A stretch of DNA of 64,000 nt from Sphingomonas sp. PP-CC-1A-547 (lineage in GTDB: Bacteria; Pseudomonadota; Alphaproteobacteria; Sphingomonadales; Sphingomonadaceae): contig NZ_RAPZ01000010.1 of the NCBI RefSeq assembly GCF_003610375.1, positions 34,062 through 98,061 of the forward strand, given 5' to 3'. Under the pieces are notes generated by a model. That model was not told the origin of the DNA and ran no database searches. It worked only from the letters and a program-made list of their open reading frames with translations. Position numbers and translations under genes: made by a program. Below are positions 1 to 7,294 of the stretch, in pieces (the stretch's first letter is position 1; each line of letters opens with the position of its first letter).

Positions 1-391
1 CGTACGCCGACAAGAGTTGGGCCGCATTCACATGCCCCTCGAATACGCGGCCAAGGCTCAGGTCCGCGCCACCGATCGCCCGCAGCACGTCGACCAGCGC
101 ATCGGTCCGCGCCGGTGTCGAGACGTCGATGAATTCGGCTAGCGCCCCCGCTTCGTGCAGCGCGGCGACGCGGTCGGCCGGAAACGACTCCTCGCCATTG
201 CTGCGATCCCAGTCCGCCGCAAGCGCGCGAACGCTTTCCAGGACGGTCCAACCCTTTGGATGAACGGGCGATTGTGCCGGCGATAGTCTGGTCAGTGGAT
301 CGATCCCCGCGCGCTGCGGACCGTGCGATACGGCCGCTGTGCGACTAGAACGCCGGACCGCCGCGAGCGTTGCGTGAATCGCCGCCGACAA
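1..391 (-). CDS. Acyl-CoA dehydrogenase-like protein, N-terminal part (runs off the left edge)
   Basis: The minus-strand frame open from about 391 to the window edge reads through a Trp/Asp/Ser-rich N-terminal helix (WTVLESVRALAADWDRSNGE) into GADLSLGRVFEGHVNA, which resembles the N-terminal helical domain of acyl-CoA dehydrogenase-family flavoproteins. Only about 130 residues are inside the window, so the flavin and substrate domains cannot be seen. The start is uncertain: the frame opens after a TAA and holds no ATG or GTG upstream of the conserved part. The TTG at 391 is the only usual alternative and has a poor ribosome site. The frame itself is well supported; the exact product is less so. 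Confidence 0.5.
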   Translation of the reverse strand, partial: MSAAIHATLAAVRRSSRTAAVSHGPQRAGIDPLTRLSPAQSPVHPKGWTVLESVRALAADWDRSNGEESFPADRVAALHEAGALAEFIDVSTPARTDALVDVLRAIGGADLSLGRVFEGHVNAAQLLSAY

Positions 392-474
392 TGGTTAACC
401 GCATCCGAATCCGTCCCGAACCTTTGGTTAACGCTTGCCCGGCATAACGGCGGAATCGGAAGGGAAGCAGATCG

Positions 475-627
475 ATGGCACATAAACAGGATATCTTCGC
501 GCTGGTCGGCAAGCGGATGTGCGCGTCGCCGAGCCATCACGATCTGACTGCGAGCTATGATCGGCCGCAGATCGCCGACCTCATCCGCAGGATCGACCGC
601 GCGCTGCTGGATCGCCGCGCCGCCTGA
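475..627 (+). CDS. Small hypothetical protein (50 aa)
   Basis: This 50-residue frame starts at an ATG about 9 nt after an AGGGA ribosome site. It begins MAHKQDIFAL and ends in a basic amphipathic stretch (LIRRIDRALLDRRAA). There is no signal peptide or membrane segment, and I do not recognise a family. It lies between the divergent dehydrogenase-like gene and a converging 88-residue gene that ends 9 bp away. The ribosome site and compact charged composition make it more likely real than not. Confidence 0.5.
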   Translation: MAHKQDIFALVGKRMCASPSHHDLTASYDRPQIADLIRRIDRALLDRRAA

Positions 628-635
628 TCATCGCT

Positions 636-902
636 TCAGTCGTCGGATCGTTCGGCGAAACCGATCGCCGCGGCATAGGCTTCGGCGGCGCGAATCTCCC
701 GCGCATCCTTGAACGCGACGTGCGGCGCGGGCGCCGCGCCGGTCGCACGCAGGACCGCCCAGAGCGCAAACCGTCGCCCCGCCTCCCGCTCGGTCCCGAA
801 CGCGATCGACACGCGCTCGCGTCCTGCCTCCAGCGCCTCGGGGCTGAGCGTATCGATGTCGGTCGTGCCGAAGAAATGCTGCGAGATCGCGTCGAGGTCC
901 AT
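636..902 (-). CDS. Conserved-looking hypothetical protein (88 aa)
   Basis: An 88-residue soluble acidic protein starting MDLDAISQHFFGT, rich in Ala and Glu, with no cysteine, signal peptide or membrane segment. It looks helical (SPEALEAGRERV, REIRAAEAYAAAIGF). I do not recognise a family, and the neighbours (tRNA-Ser downstream on the other strand, a 50-residue gene converging on it) give no functional hint. A longer frame runs on the same strand in another phase, but this one has the balanced amino acid use of a real protein. Confidence 0.5.
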   Translation of the reverse strand: MDLDAISQHFFGTTDIDTLSPEALEAGRERVSIAFGTEREAGRRFALWAVLRATGAAPAPHVAFKDAREIRAAEAYAAAIGFAERSDD

Positions 903-1047
903 GGATCGGGCCTAGCCGACGCTCCGCCTCCTGCGCAATCGCACGCGCGCACGCGTCCACACATACCAGATCGGCACATCGCGGTGGTTGCGATCGCGAC
1001 GCTCTCCGCTTAGACGCCATCCTCCCGGTTCGCCGGGTAGCGGCGTG

Positions 1048-1136
1048 GAAGAGTGTCCGAGTGGTTTAAGGAACTGGTCTTGAAAACCAGCGATGGGGTA
1101 ACTCATCCGTGGGTTCGAATCCCACCTCTTCCGCCA
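1048..1136 (+). tRNA. tRNA-Ser (anticodon TGA)
   Basis: The acceptor stem GGAAGAG pairs with CTCTTCC, followed by a discriminator G and an encoded CCA. The anticodon loop CTTGAAA gives anticodon TGA (serine, UCN codons). The long variable arm around GCGATGGGGTAACTCATC is typical of class II tRNAs, and the T arm carries GGTTCGAATCC. At 89 nt with CCA it has the normal size for tRNA-Ser. Confidence 0.97.
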
Positions 1137-1167
1137 CACGTTGCCTGAACTTGGGCCTGAACGCGGC

Positions 1168-1599
1168 TCAGTTGGTCTTTTCGGGCGGCACGACGGGTAG
1201 CGGCAGCGGGGCGACCGGCACGCCCTCTTCGACCAGTGCCTTCGCTTCGGCGAGACTGGCCTGACCGTGGATCGTCGCCTGCTTCTCCTCGCCGAGATGC
1301 ATCGCGCGGGCGCGATCGGCGAAGGCGGTGCCGACCCATTCCGACGATTCGAGCGCTTTGGCCTGTCGCGCGGCAAGCACCTTCATCGCGGCCTTTAGCG
1401 CCTCCGGACTCGGCGGAGAGGGCTTGGAGTTGCTCTTCGACGCGATTGCAGGCGCCATGACCGCCTTGGTCACGTTGCCATCATTGCAGACCGGGCATTG
1501 CACCTGCCCCGCCTTGCGCTGGCTTTCATACGCGTCGCTAGATCCGAACCATGCCTCGAACACGTGCCCGCCGCCGCATCTGAGGTCGAAGACGATCAC
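1168..1599 (-). CDS. DUF1178 family protein
   Basis: A 143-residue protein starting at a GTG (VIVFDLRCGGGHVFEAWFGS), matching the start of the DUF1178 family common in alpha- and betaproteobacteria. Two cysteine pairs can be seen: C8 near the N terminus and CPVC around residues 36-39, resembling a small zinc ribbon. The middle is Ser/Pro/Lys-rich and the C terminus ends PLPVVPPEKTN. Its GTG start overlaps the TGA of the upstream nitrilase gene (GTGA), so it is the last gene of a comF-grxC-nitrilase-DUF1178 operon. Family function is unknown. Confidence 0.88.
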   Translation of the reverse strand: MIVFDLRCGGGHVFEAWFGSSDAYESQRKAGQVQCPVCNDGNVTKAVMAPAIASKSNSKPSPPSPEALKAAMKVLAARQAKALESSEWVGTAFADRARAMHLGEEKQATIHGQASLAEAKALVEEGVPVAPLPLPVVPPEKTN

Positions 1600-2423
1600 G
1601 ACAGGCTGGTAACGGCGGGAATCGCGCGACGATGGGCGATCACCGGAATGCGCGACCGGACCTGCTCTACGCGAGCGGGATCGATCTCGGCGAAGGCAAG
1701 CCCTGCCGTCCCGCCCATGTCGAGGATCACGTCACCCCATGGATCGACGACCAGCGAGTGACCATAGGTCTCGCGTCCGTCCGCGTGAATACCCGTCTGC
1801 GCGGCTGCGACGACGTATGCACCCGCCTCGATCGCCCGCGCGCGCAGCAGGATATGCCAGTGCGCGGCGCCGGTCGGGCGCGTGAAGGCAGCCGGAACCG
1901 AGAGGATCGTCGCGCCTGCATCGCTGAGCGCACGATAGAGATCCGCGAACCGCACATCGTAGCAGATCGACGGGCCAAGGCGTCCTGCCGGCGTATCGAC
2001 GACGATCGCCGCGTCGCCACCGGCGTAGGCGGCGGACTCACGCCAGCTCTCGCCGGTCGGGAGGTCGACGTCGAACAGGTGGATCTTATCGTAGCGCACC
2101 CGGATCGTCCCGGCCGCGTCGATGACGAACCCGCGATTGGCGAACTTGCCGTCGGGCCGCCGCACGGCAAGCGATCCCAGATGAACCCAGACACCGGCAT
2201 CGGCGGCCGCAGCACGCACGGCAGCGAGCACCGGATCCGTATCCTCGGCGACAATGGAAGACGCGCCACGAGACCGATCGCGATCGATCAGCCCGGACAT
2301 TTCAGGCGTAAACAGGACCGCCGCGCCGGCCTTTCCCGCGTCACGGATCGCTTCGACCAGCGTCGCGGCGTTGACGGCGGGATCGATCCCGCTCGTCATC
2401 TGGAGGACGCCGATCTTCGCCAT
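1596..2423 (-). CDS. Carbon-nitrogen hydrolase (nitrilase superfamily)
   Basis: A 275-residue amidase of the nitrilase superfamily with the Glu-Lys-Cys triad visible: Glu in FTPEMSG (about residue 41), Lys in YDKIHLFDVD and Cys in SICYDVRF. The HLFDVD and RFADLYRAL blocks resemble the Nit1/omega-amidase branch, which repairs deaminated glutathione or hydrolyses alpha-keto acid amides. The exact substrate is inferred. Its ATG overlaps the stop of the upstream glutaredoxin gene by one base. Association with a glutaredoxin is consistent with a glutathione-linked role. Confidence 0.87.
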   Translation of the reverse strand: MAKIGVLQMTSGIDPAVNAATLVEAIRDAGKAGAAVLFTPEMSGLIDRDRSRGASSIVAEDTDPVLAAVRAAAADAGVWVHLGSLAVRRPDGKFANRGFVIDAAGTIRVRYDKIHLFDVDLPTGESWRESAAYAGGDAAIVVDTPAGRLGPSICYDVRFADLYRALSDAGATILSVPAAFTRPTGAAHWHILLRARAIEAGAYVVAAAQTGIHADGRETYGHSLVVDPWGDVILDMGGTAGLAFAEIDPARVEQVRSRIPVIAHRRAIPAVTSLS

Positions 2424-2677
2424 CAGGCGAGAAGTGCGTCGAGGCCGCCCTTCGCATCGAGCGCGGCCAGATCGTCCGATCCGCCGATATGCTTACCGTC
2501 GATGAAGACCTGCGGCATGGTCATGCGACCGCCCGACCGCTCGACCATCTCGGCCTTTTTCGGGCCCCCCATCGTGACGTCGAACTGCTCGGGCTCGACC
2601 CCCTTCGATGCGAGGAGCTTCAGCGCGCGCGTGCAATACGGACAGAACGCCTTGGTGTAGATTTCGACTTTAGCCAT
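2423..2677 (-). CDS. grxC: Glutaredoxin 3 (GrxC-type)
   Basis: An 84-residue dithiol glutaredoxin. The active site is C12-P-Y-C15 in KAFCPYCTRAL, followed by the cis-Pro loop TMPQVFIDG and the GGSDDLAAL glutathione-binding turn. Length and motif order are those of a class I glutaredoxin, which reduces protein disulfides and glutathione mixed disulfides in the cytoplasm. It sits between comF, ending 31 bp upstream, and the nitrilase gene, whose start codon it touches. Confidence 0.95.
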   Translation of the reverse strand: MAKVEIYTKAFCPYCTRALKLLASKGVEPEQFDVTMGGPKKAEMVERSGGRMTMPQVFIDGKHIGGSDDLAALDAKGGLDALLA

Positions 2678-2708
2678 GCAGCGGAAATGTGGTCTCGGTT
2701 TGCCGTTG

Positions 2709-3443
2709 TCAATCGTCCGACGCCGGCAAGACCCGCGCCCAGCACAGGATCACGACCGATCGCGCGCCCGCCTTGAGCAACGCTCGCGTACATGCCTCGG
2801 CGGTAGCGCCACTGGTGTAGACGTCGTCGACCAGCACGATCGCTTTGCCCCGCACGCGATCGCGCGCGGAGACCGCGAACGCGCCCGACACCGCCTTTTC
2901 TCGCTGTCGTCCGCCGAGCCCGCGCAACAGGGTTGTCCGCCGGGGCCGCGTCAGGACGGTGCGATCGTGCCCTACCCCCGACAGCTTCGCGATGGCGTCG
3001 GCGATCAACGCCGCCTGGTTGAAGCCGCGCGACCATATTCGCCAGCGGTGCAGCGGGACCGGCACCAGCAAGTCGACCTCGTCCGGTAGCAAGCGCCGCA
3101 TCTGTCGGGCCATGGTCTCCGCAAAGGCGATACGACCGCCATATTTCAGGCGCAGCACCAGCGTCCGCGCGATCGGACCGTACGCGACGGCAGCACGGAC
3201 GCCGGCATGACGCGGCAGATCCGCGAGGCATGCCGCACACCGTGCATCGTGGCCGCGGTCGAATGCGAAGGGCAGGTTGCAGCCGGCGCACCAGGGCGGC
3301 CCCAGGAACCGCAATCCGGTCCAGCAGATCGAGCAGAACCGGTGATCCTCGGCAACCGGGGTGCCGCAACCGGCGCACCGCGGCGGCAAGGCGATCCCGG
3401 CGATGAAGCGGAACGGGGCGAGTATCTTCATCCAGCCCCCCAT
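2709..3443 (-). CDS. comF: ComF family phosphoribosyltransferase-like protein
   Basis: A 244-residue ComF/GntX protein. The N-terminal half has a double zinc-ribbon pattern (CAGCG, CSIC, CAGC, CAAC), and the C terminus carries the PRPP-binding loop VLVDDVYTSGAT. ComF proteins support DNA uptake in competent bacteria and are found widely in non-competent ones, where the role is unclear. I chose the ATG at 3443 (MGGWMKILAP) because AAGGG lies upstream; a GTG at 3476 and an ATG at 3431 are alternatives. It heads the comF-grxC-nitrilase-DUF1178 operon and is divergent from the methyltransferase gene. Confidence 0.88.
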   Translation of the reverse strand: MGGWMKILAPFRFIAGIALPPRCAGCGTPVAEDHRFCSICWTGLRFLGPPWCAGCNLPFAFDRGHDARCAACLADLPRHAGVRAAVAYGPIARTLVLRLKYGGRIAFAETMARQMRRLLPDEVDLLVPVPLHRWRIWSRGFNQAALIADAIAKLSGVGHDRTVLTRPRRTTLLRGLGGRQREKAVSGAFAVSARDRVRGKAIVLVDDVYTSGATAEACTRALLKAGARSVVILCWARVLPASDD

Positions 3444-3491
3444 GAGTGCCAGCCCTTGTCGGAGGCGAGCGACCACGGCACAAGCGAAGAC

Positions 3492-4361
3492 GTGTCCGAT
3501 ATCGTTTCAGAAAACTCCGCCCCCGAGATCTTCGACCGCGCCGCGCGCCGTGTCCGCCGGGACCGCGCCGCGCCGGGCTATGCCGAGCACGACTTCCTGC
3601 GGGCCACGATGCTCGACGGGATCGCCGAGCGGCTGGATGCGGTGACGCGAGACTTTACCGACATCCTCGATCTCGGCTGTTTCGACGGCGCGTTCGTTGC
3701 GCCACCGGGTGCGCGAGTGGCGCGCTGCGATGCGGGGTTCGCGTTTGCTGCCAAGCCAGGCGGCGTGCAGGCAGACGAGGATCGCCTTCCCTTCGCCGAT
3801 GCCTCGTTCGATCTCGTGGTAAGTGCCGGCGTACTCGATCAGGTCAACGACCTGCCCGGCGCGCTGGCGTTGATCCGCCGCGTGCTCCGCCCCGACGGCC
3901 TGTTTCTCGGCGCGTTCGTCGGTGCGGGAAGTTTGCCGGCACTTCGCAGCGCACTGAGGTCCGCGGAAAGCGAACGGCCAGCCGCGCGTCTCCACCCGCA
4001 GATCGACGTGCGATCCGCCGGCGATCTGCTGATGCGGGCGGGGTTCGCCTTGCCCGTGGCCGATGTGGAGACGCTCGACGTCGGCTACCGCGATCTCGGC
4101 CGGCTGTTCGGTGATCTGCGTGGAATGGCCGCGGGTAACATCCTCGCGCAGCGCCGCCCCCTCGTGTCGGCGACGGTGGGACGGACCGCCGCGGCCTTCG
4201 CTGGCGCGTCGGACGATCGTGGCCGAACCCACGAGACATTCCAGATCGTATTCCTGACCGGCTGGTCGCCGGACCCTTCGCAGCCCAAGCCAGCAAAACG
4301 CGGCAGCGCGACTGCATCGCTCGGTGCAGCGCTAGGACGCCACGATCAACGCGGCGCCTAG
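3492..4361 (+). CDS. SAM-dependent methyltransferase, NDUFAF5-like
   Basis: A 289-residue class I methyltransferase starting at GTG 3492 (SDIVSENSAPEIFDRAARRV). The N terminus APEIFDR..RRDRAA resembles NDUFAF5/BioC-like alphaproteobacterial enzymes; human NDUFAF5 hydroxylates a complex I arginine. SAM-binding motif I is ILDLGCFDGAF, and post-I and motif II regions appear as LPFADASFDLVVS and LRPDGLFLGAF. A longer upstream frame reaches into the divergent comF gene and is unlikely. Its stop codon overlaps by 3 bp the stop of the converging receiver gene. Substrate is inferred only from family resemblance. Confidence 0.82.
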   Translation: MSDIVSENSAPEIFDRAARRVRRDRAAPGYAEHDFLRATMLDGIAERLDAVTRDFTDILDLGCFDGAFVAPPGARVARCDAGFAFAAKPGGVQADEDRLPFADASFDLVVSAGVLDQVNDLPGALALIRRVLRPDGLFLGAFVGAGSLPALRSALRSAESERPAARLHPQIDVRSAGDLLMRAGFALPVADVETLDVGYRDLGRLFGDLRGMAAGNILAQRRPLVSATVGRTAAAFAGASDDRGRTHETFQIVFLTGWSPDPSQPKPAKRGSATASLGAALGRHDQRGA

Positions 4362-4750
4362 CCGATCACACCGTCGCCTTCGGCCCCGCGTGCCAGGATC
4401 ACACCCATCGCGTCGAACAGCGAATCCATCGCGACCGGCTTGAAAATAACATCGTCTGCACCCGCCGTTAGACAGCGCTCCCGCAGATCGGGCGCGATAT
4501 CCGCGGTAACGACGATGATCGGCACCTTGGCTTTGGCGTCCTGCCGGGCACGAATATGTTCGATCGCGGTGATACCATCCATGCCGGGCATCCGCAGATC
4601 GACGAGGATCATCGCGAACTCCTGTTCATCGAGGATTTCGAGACCGCGTTCCGCACTCTCCGCCTCGACCATCGATACGCCAGCAACGTCGAGCATATCC
4701 TTGACGACACGACGGTTCATCCGGTCGTCCTCGATGAACAAAACGTTCAC
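4358..4750 (-). CDS. Single-domain response regulator
   Basis: A 130-residue stand-alone receiver. The acidic pocket is E7-D8-D9 in FIEDDRMN, the phosphoacceptor is D51 in ILVDLRMPG, the Thr is in VVTAD and the Lys in VIFKPVA, so it should be phosphorylatable. There is no output domain. I start it at GTG 4750 (NVLFIEDD), which has GGGGG upstream; a GTG four codons earlier is possible. It lies 64 bp downstream of a hybrid histidine kinase gene on the same strand, its likely phosphodonor. Confidence 0.9.
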   Translation of the reverse strand: MNVLFIEDDRMNRRVVKDMLDVAGVSMVEAESAERGLEILDEQEFAMILVDLRMPGMDGITAIEHIRARQDAKAKVPIIVVTADIAPDLRERCLTAGADDVIFKPVAMDSLFDAMGVILARGAEGDGVIG

Positions 4751-4814
4751 CGCAACCCCCACTCAACATAGATCAAAGGAGGATATATCGTGGCCATATG
4801 GCCGCCTCTACGCC

Positions 4815-7289
4815 TCATGCAGCATGCGATACAAGGTCCGGATTCACGCCGTTGGCAGATACCGATCCATCGAACATGATCGCAATCAGCGCACCCCCGC
4901 TCACCGGCTTCGCAACGACCCGCGTGATCCCCGTACGCAGCAGTTCCTCGCGCTCCTTCTCTGCGGCGACAGGCCATAGCAACGTCGTCTCGGCACCCGA
5001 AATATACGCCGCCTCGGCAATCCGCGACAGTCCGCCCAGCGCGTCGTCGCTCGCGCGCACCGTCGCATCGTCGATCAGCACGCGCGCGACGTCCCCATCG
5101 GCAAGACGCGTGACCGCTTCGTCGACCGACGCTGCGAAGGCGATCGGGCCGCCGTAAGGCGCGAGCAAGGTCTTGAACATGCTGCGCGTGATCGGATTGC
5201 GATCGACGATCAGCGTGCCCGGTTGCGTCTCCGTTTCGACGATCTCGACCGCCTTCGTGTCGGCCCGGACCAGCGGCAGGACGAGCGTGAAGGTCGCCCC
5301 CTGCCCCACGGTGCTGCTGACGGACACGTCACCGCCCATGGCCCGCGCCAGATTGCGACAGATCGACAGTCCCAAGCCAGTGCCACCGAATTGTCGTGTC
5401 GTCCCGGCATCGGCCTGACGGAACGATTCGAAGATCTCCTCGATCTTGTCGGCGGGAATACCGATGCCGGAATCGGTGACGGTGACGCGCAGTCGGTCGT
5501 CGTCGCCGACCTGGATGCTCAGCGCGACATGGCCCGCCTTCGTGAACTTCAGCGCGTTCGACAGGAGATTGAAGACGATCTGTCGAACCCGTGCGGCGTC
5601 GCCCATGATCATCGCAGGGCAACCGCCGACATCGACGGTGAAGGAAAGGCCTTTCGCGCGCGCCTGCTCTTCCCACATCCGCGCCGCGTCCGTCACCGTT
5701 GCGCAGACGTCGAACGGAGCCGCCTCGATCGTCAGGTTGCCGGTTTCCATCTTGGCGACGTCCAGGATGTCGTTGACGAGCGCCCGCATCGTGATCCCGG
5801 CGCCATTCACCACGCCAAGCCGGTCGCGCATGTCCGCCGGAAGCGTCGGGTCCGCCAGCATCACCTGAGTCATGCCCAGAATACCGTTCAGCGGCGTCCG
5901 GATCTCGTGACTGGTCGTGGCCAGGAACTCGGTCTTGGCGGCCAGCGCCTTACCCAATGCGCTGTTCGTCGTCGCAAGGTCGTCGTTGGCAGCACGTACC
6001 TGATCCCGGCTGCGACGGATCGTAACCAGCCCGATCGCCAGCAAAGCGATAACGACAGCGACCGCCGCGCCCGTCGCGATGAAGATATTCCGCTGAGTCC
6101 GCGCCTGCGTACGCTCGAACGCGATACTGCGCTGCAATTCGCTGGCCTTGAGCTGGCTGATCCGTAACTCCTGATTGGCGAAGTCGAACCGCGCCGCCAT
6201 CAGCGCGGTCTTCGTGTTGGTGGCGAGCTTGGTGCCCGCGTCGTCGAGGCGCTTGAGAGCTTGCAGATGGACCAGCGCCGAAGTGGTGTCGCCCGTTGCC
6301 GTGAAGACATTGTACGCGGTCTGATGAAAATCGCGGTACGAAATGCCCGTGGTTTTTGGATCGATCCCGACCAACGCGCTTTCGATCAATCGATTAGCGC
6401 GTGGCAGGTCGCCGTGTTGCAACGCCGCCTGCGCTGCCGTTGCCGTCAGGCGCCCTGCCAGACTCGGGTCACTGGGATCGGCCATCGCCCGCCCGTTCGC
6501 GATAGCCCGGTCCGCCAGCGTCAGGTTGCCAAGTTCGAGCTGCACGCGCGCGATGTTCATATAGATCAGCTCGAGCAGGTTCCTGCTGTTGAGCTGCTTC
6601 GCCAGATCGAGCGCGTTCTTGAACTGCTCCGCGGCCTTCTTGTATTGTTTGTCCTCGGCGAACACCAAGGCACGGTTGTTGTAAACCGAGACAGCGATAT
6701 TGACGTCCCCCCGATAGATATCGAGCGCCTGCTGATAATAGCGATCGGACGTCTCGGGGTCCTTAGCCTGCGTGTAGAGCAACGCGATAAAGACCAGCGC
6801 TCGCGACTGTCCCCGGGCATCGCCTAGCTTTCGATAGATACCGAAGGCCAGTTGATAGTCGATCAGCGCATTGCCGACATGGCCCTGATAGCTGTCGAGC
6901 CACCCCATCGATATGAGCAGGTCGGCATGAAGCTTCGACTTTGGCTGATACCGTTTCACCGCCGCAAGTGCCCCCCGGATAAGTACATCCGCCTTCTCGG
7001 GAGTATTGATCCGGAGATACGCCTCGCCTTGCAGCCATTGCGCGGTGGCGATCGCGATGCCGCGAGCTTTCTCGTCGGCGATTTGTGCACCAAGGCGTTC
7101 GGCGACGATCGCTTTGGGCAACGCCTTGGCCGGATCGACCAGCATCGTCGCATTGGCATCCGCAACCGTCGTCTCGTACCGGTCGGCAGCAACGTCCTCT
7201 GCCTGGACGATAGCCGGTTGCGCGGACACGGCTGGGCCGATGAACGTCAGGGCTACGGCGGCGGCCGCGACGATCCAGCGCTGCGCCAT
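4815..7289 (-). CDS. TPR-containing hybrid sensor histidine kinase
   Basis: An 824-residue kinase. A signal peptide (MAQRWIVAAAAVALTFIGPA) leads into a periplasmic region of TPR-like helices to about residue 395. Then come one membrane segment (FIATGAAVAVVIALLAIGLV), a HisKA domain with the phosphorylated His in TTSHEIRTPLNG, and a HATPase domain with NLLSNALKF, DSGIGIP and GGTGLGLSI. The last 130 residues look like a receiver with TLIVDRN, VLIDDAT and VAKPVS; one acidic-pair residue is replaced, so phosphotransfer there is uncertain. It starts 5 bp after the EAL gene and is followed by a receiver gene, giving an EAL-kinase-receiver operon. Confidence 0.92.
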   Translation of the reverse strand: MAQRWIVAAAAVALTFIGPAVSAQPAIVQAEDVAADRYETTVADANATMLVDPAKALPKAIVAERLGAQIADEKARGIAIATAQWLQGEAYLRINTPEKADVLIRGALAAVKRYQPKSKLHADLLISMGWLDSYQGHVGNALIDYQLAFGIYRKLGDARGQSRALVFIALLYTQAKDPETSDRYYQQALDIYRGDVNIAVSVYNNRALVFAEDKQYKKAAEQFKNALDLAKQLNSRNLLELIYMNIARVQLELGNLTLADRAIANGRAMADPSDPSLAGRLTATAAQAALQHGDLPRANRLIESALVGIDPKTTGISYRDFHQTAYNVFTATGDTTSALVHLQALKRLDDAGTKLATNTKTALMAARFDFANQELRISQLKASELQRSIAFERTQARTQRNIFIATGAAVAVVIALLAIGLVTIRRSRDQVRAANDDLATTNSALGKALAAKTEFLATTSHEIRTPLNGILGMTQVMLADPTLPADMRDRLGVVNGAGITMRALVNDILDVAKMETGNLTIEAAPFDVCATVTDAARMWEEQARAKGLSFTVDVGGCPAMIMGDAARVRQIVFNLLSNALKFTKAGHVALSIQVGDDDRLRVTVTDSGIGIPADKIEEIFESFRQADAGTTRQFGGTGLGLSICRNLARAMGGDVSVSSTVGQGATFTLVLPLVRADTKAVEIVETETQPGTLIVDRNPITRSMFKTLLAPYGGPIAFAASVDEAVTRLADGDVARVLIDDATVRASDDALGGLSRIAEAAYISGAETTLLWPVAAEKEREELLRTGITRVVAKPVSGGALIAIMFDGSVSANGVNPDLVSHAA

Positions 7290-7294
7290 TGCGA

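Noticed and set aside
393..434. TTAACC and TTAACG half sites between the first two genes as a CtrA box
   Set aside because: The two half sites are about 30 bp apart, far from the 7-nt spacing of a full site.
1632..2660. A 342-codon plus-strand frame over the nitrilase and glutaredoxin genes
   Set aside because: It is antisense to genes with intact catalytic motifs and has no recognisable domain.
4776..4876. AAAGGAGG followed by a GTG on the plus strand, a possible 29-codon leader peptide
   Set aside because: The reading frame is short, runs antisense into the histidine kinase gene and has no downstream plus-strand gene to regulate.
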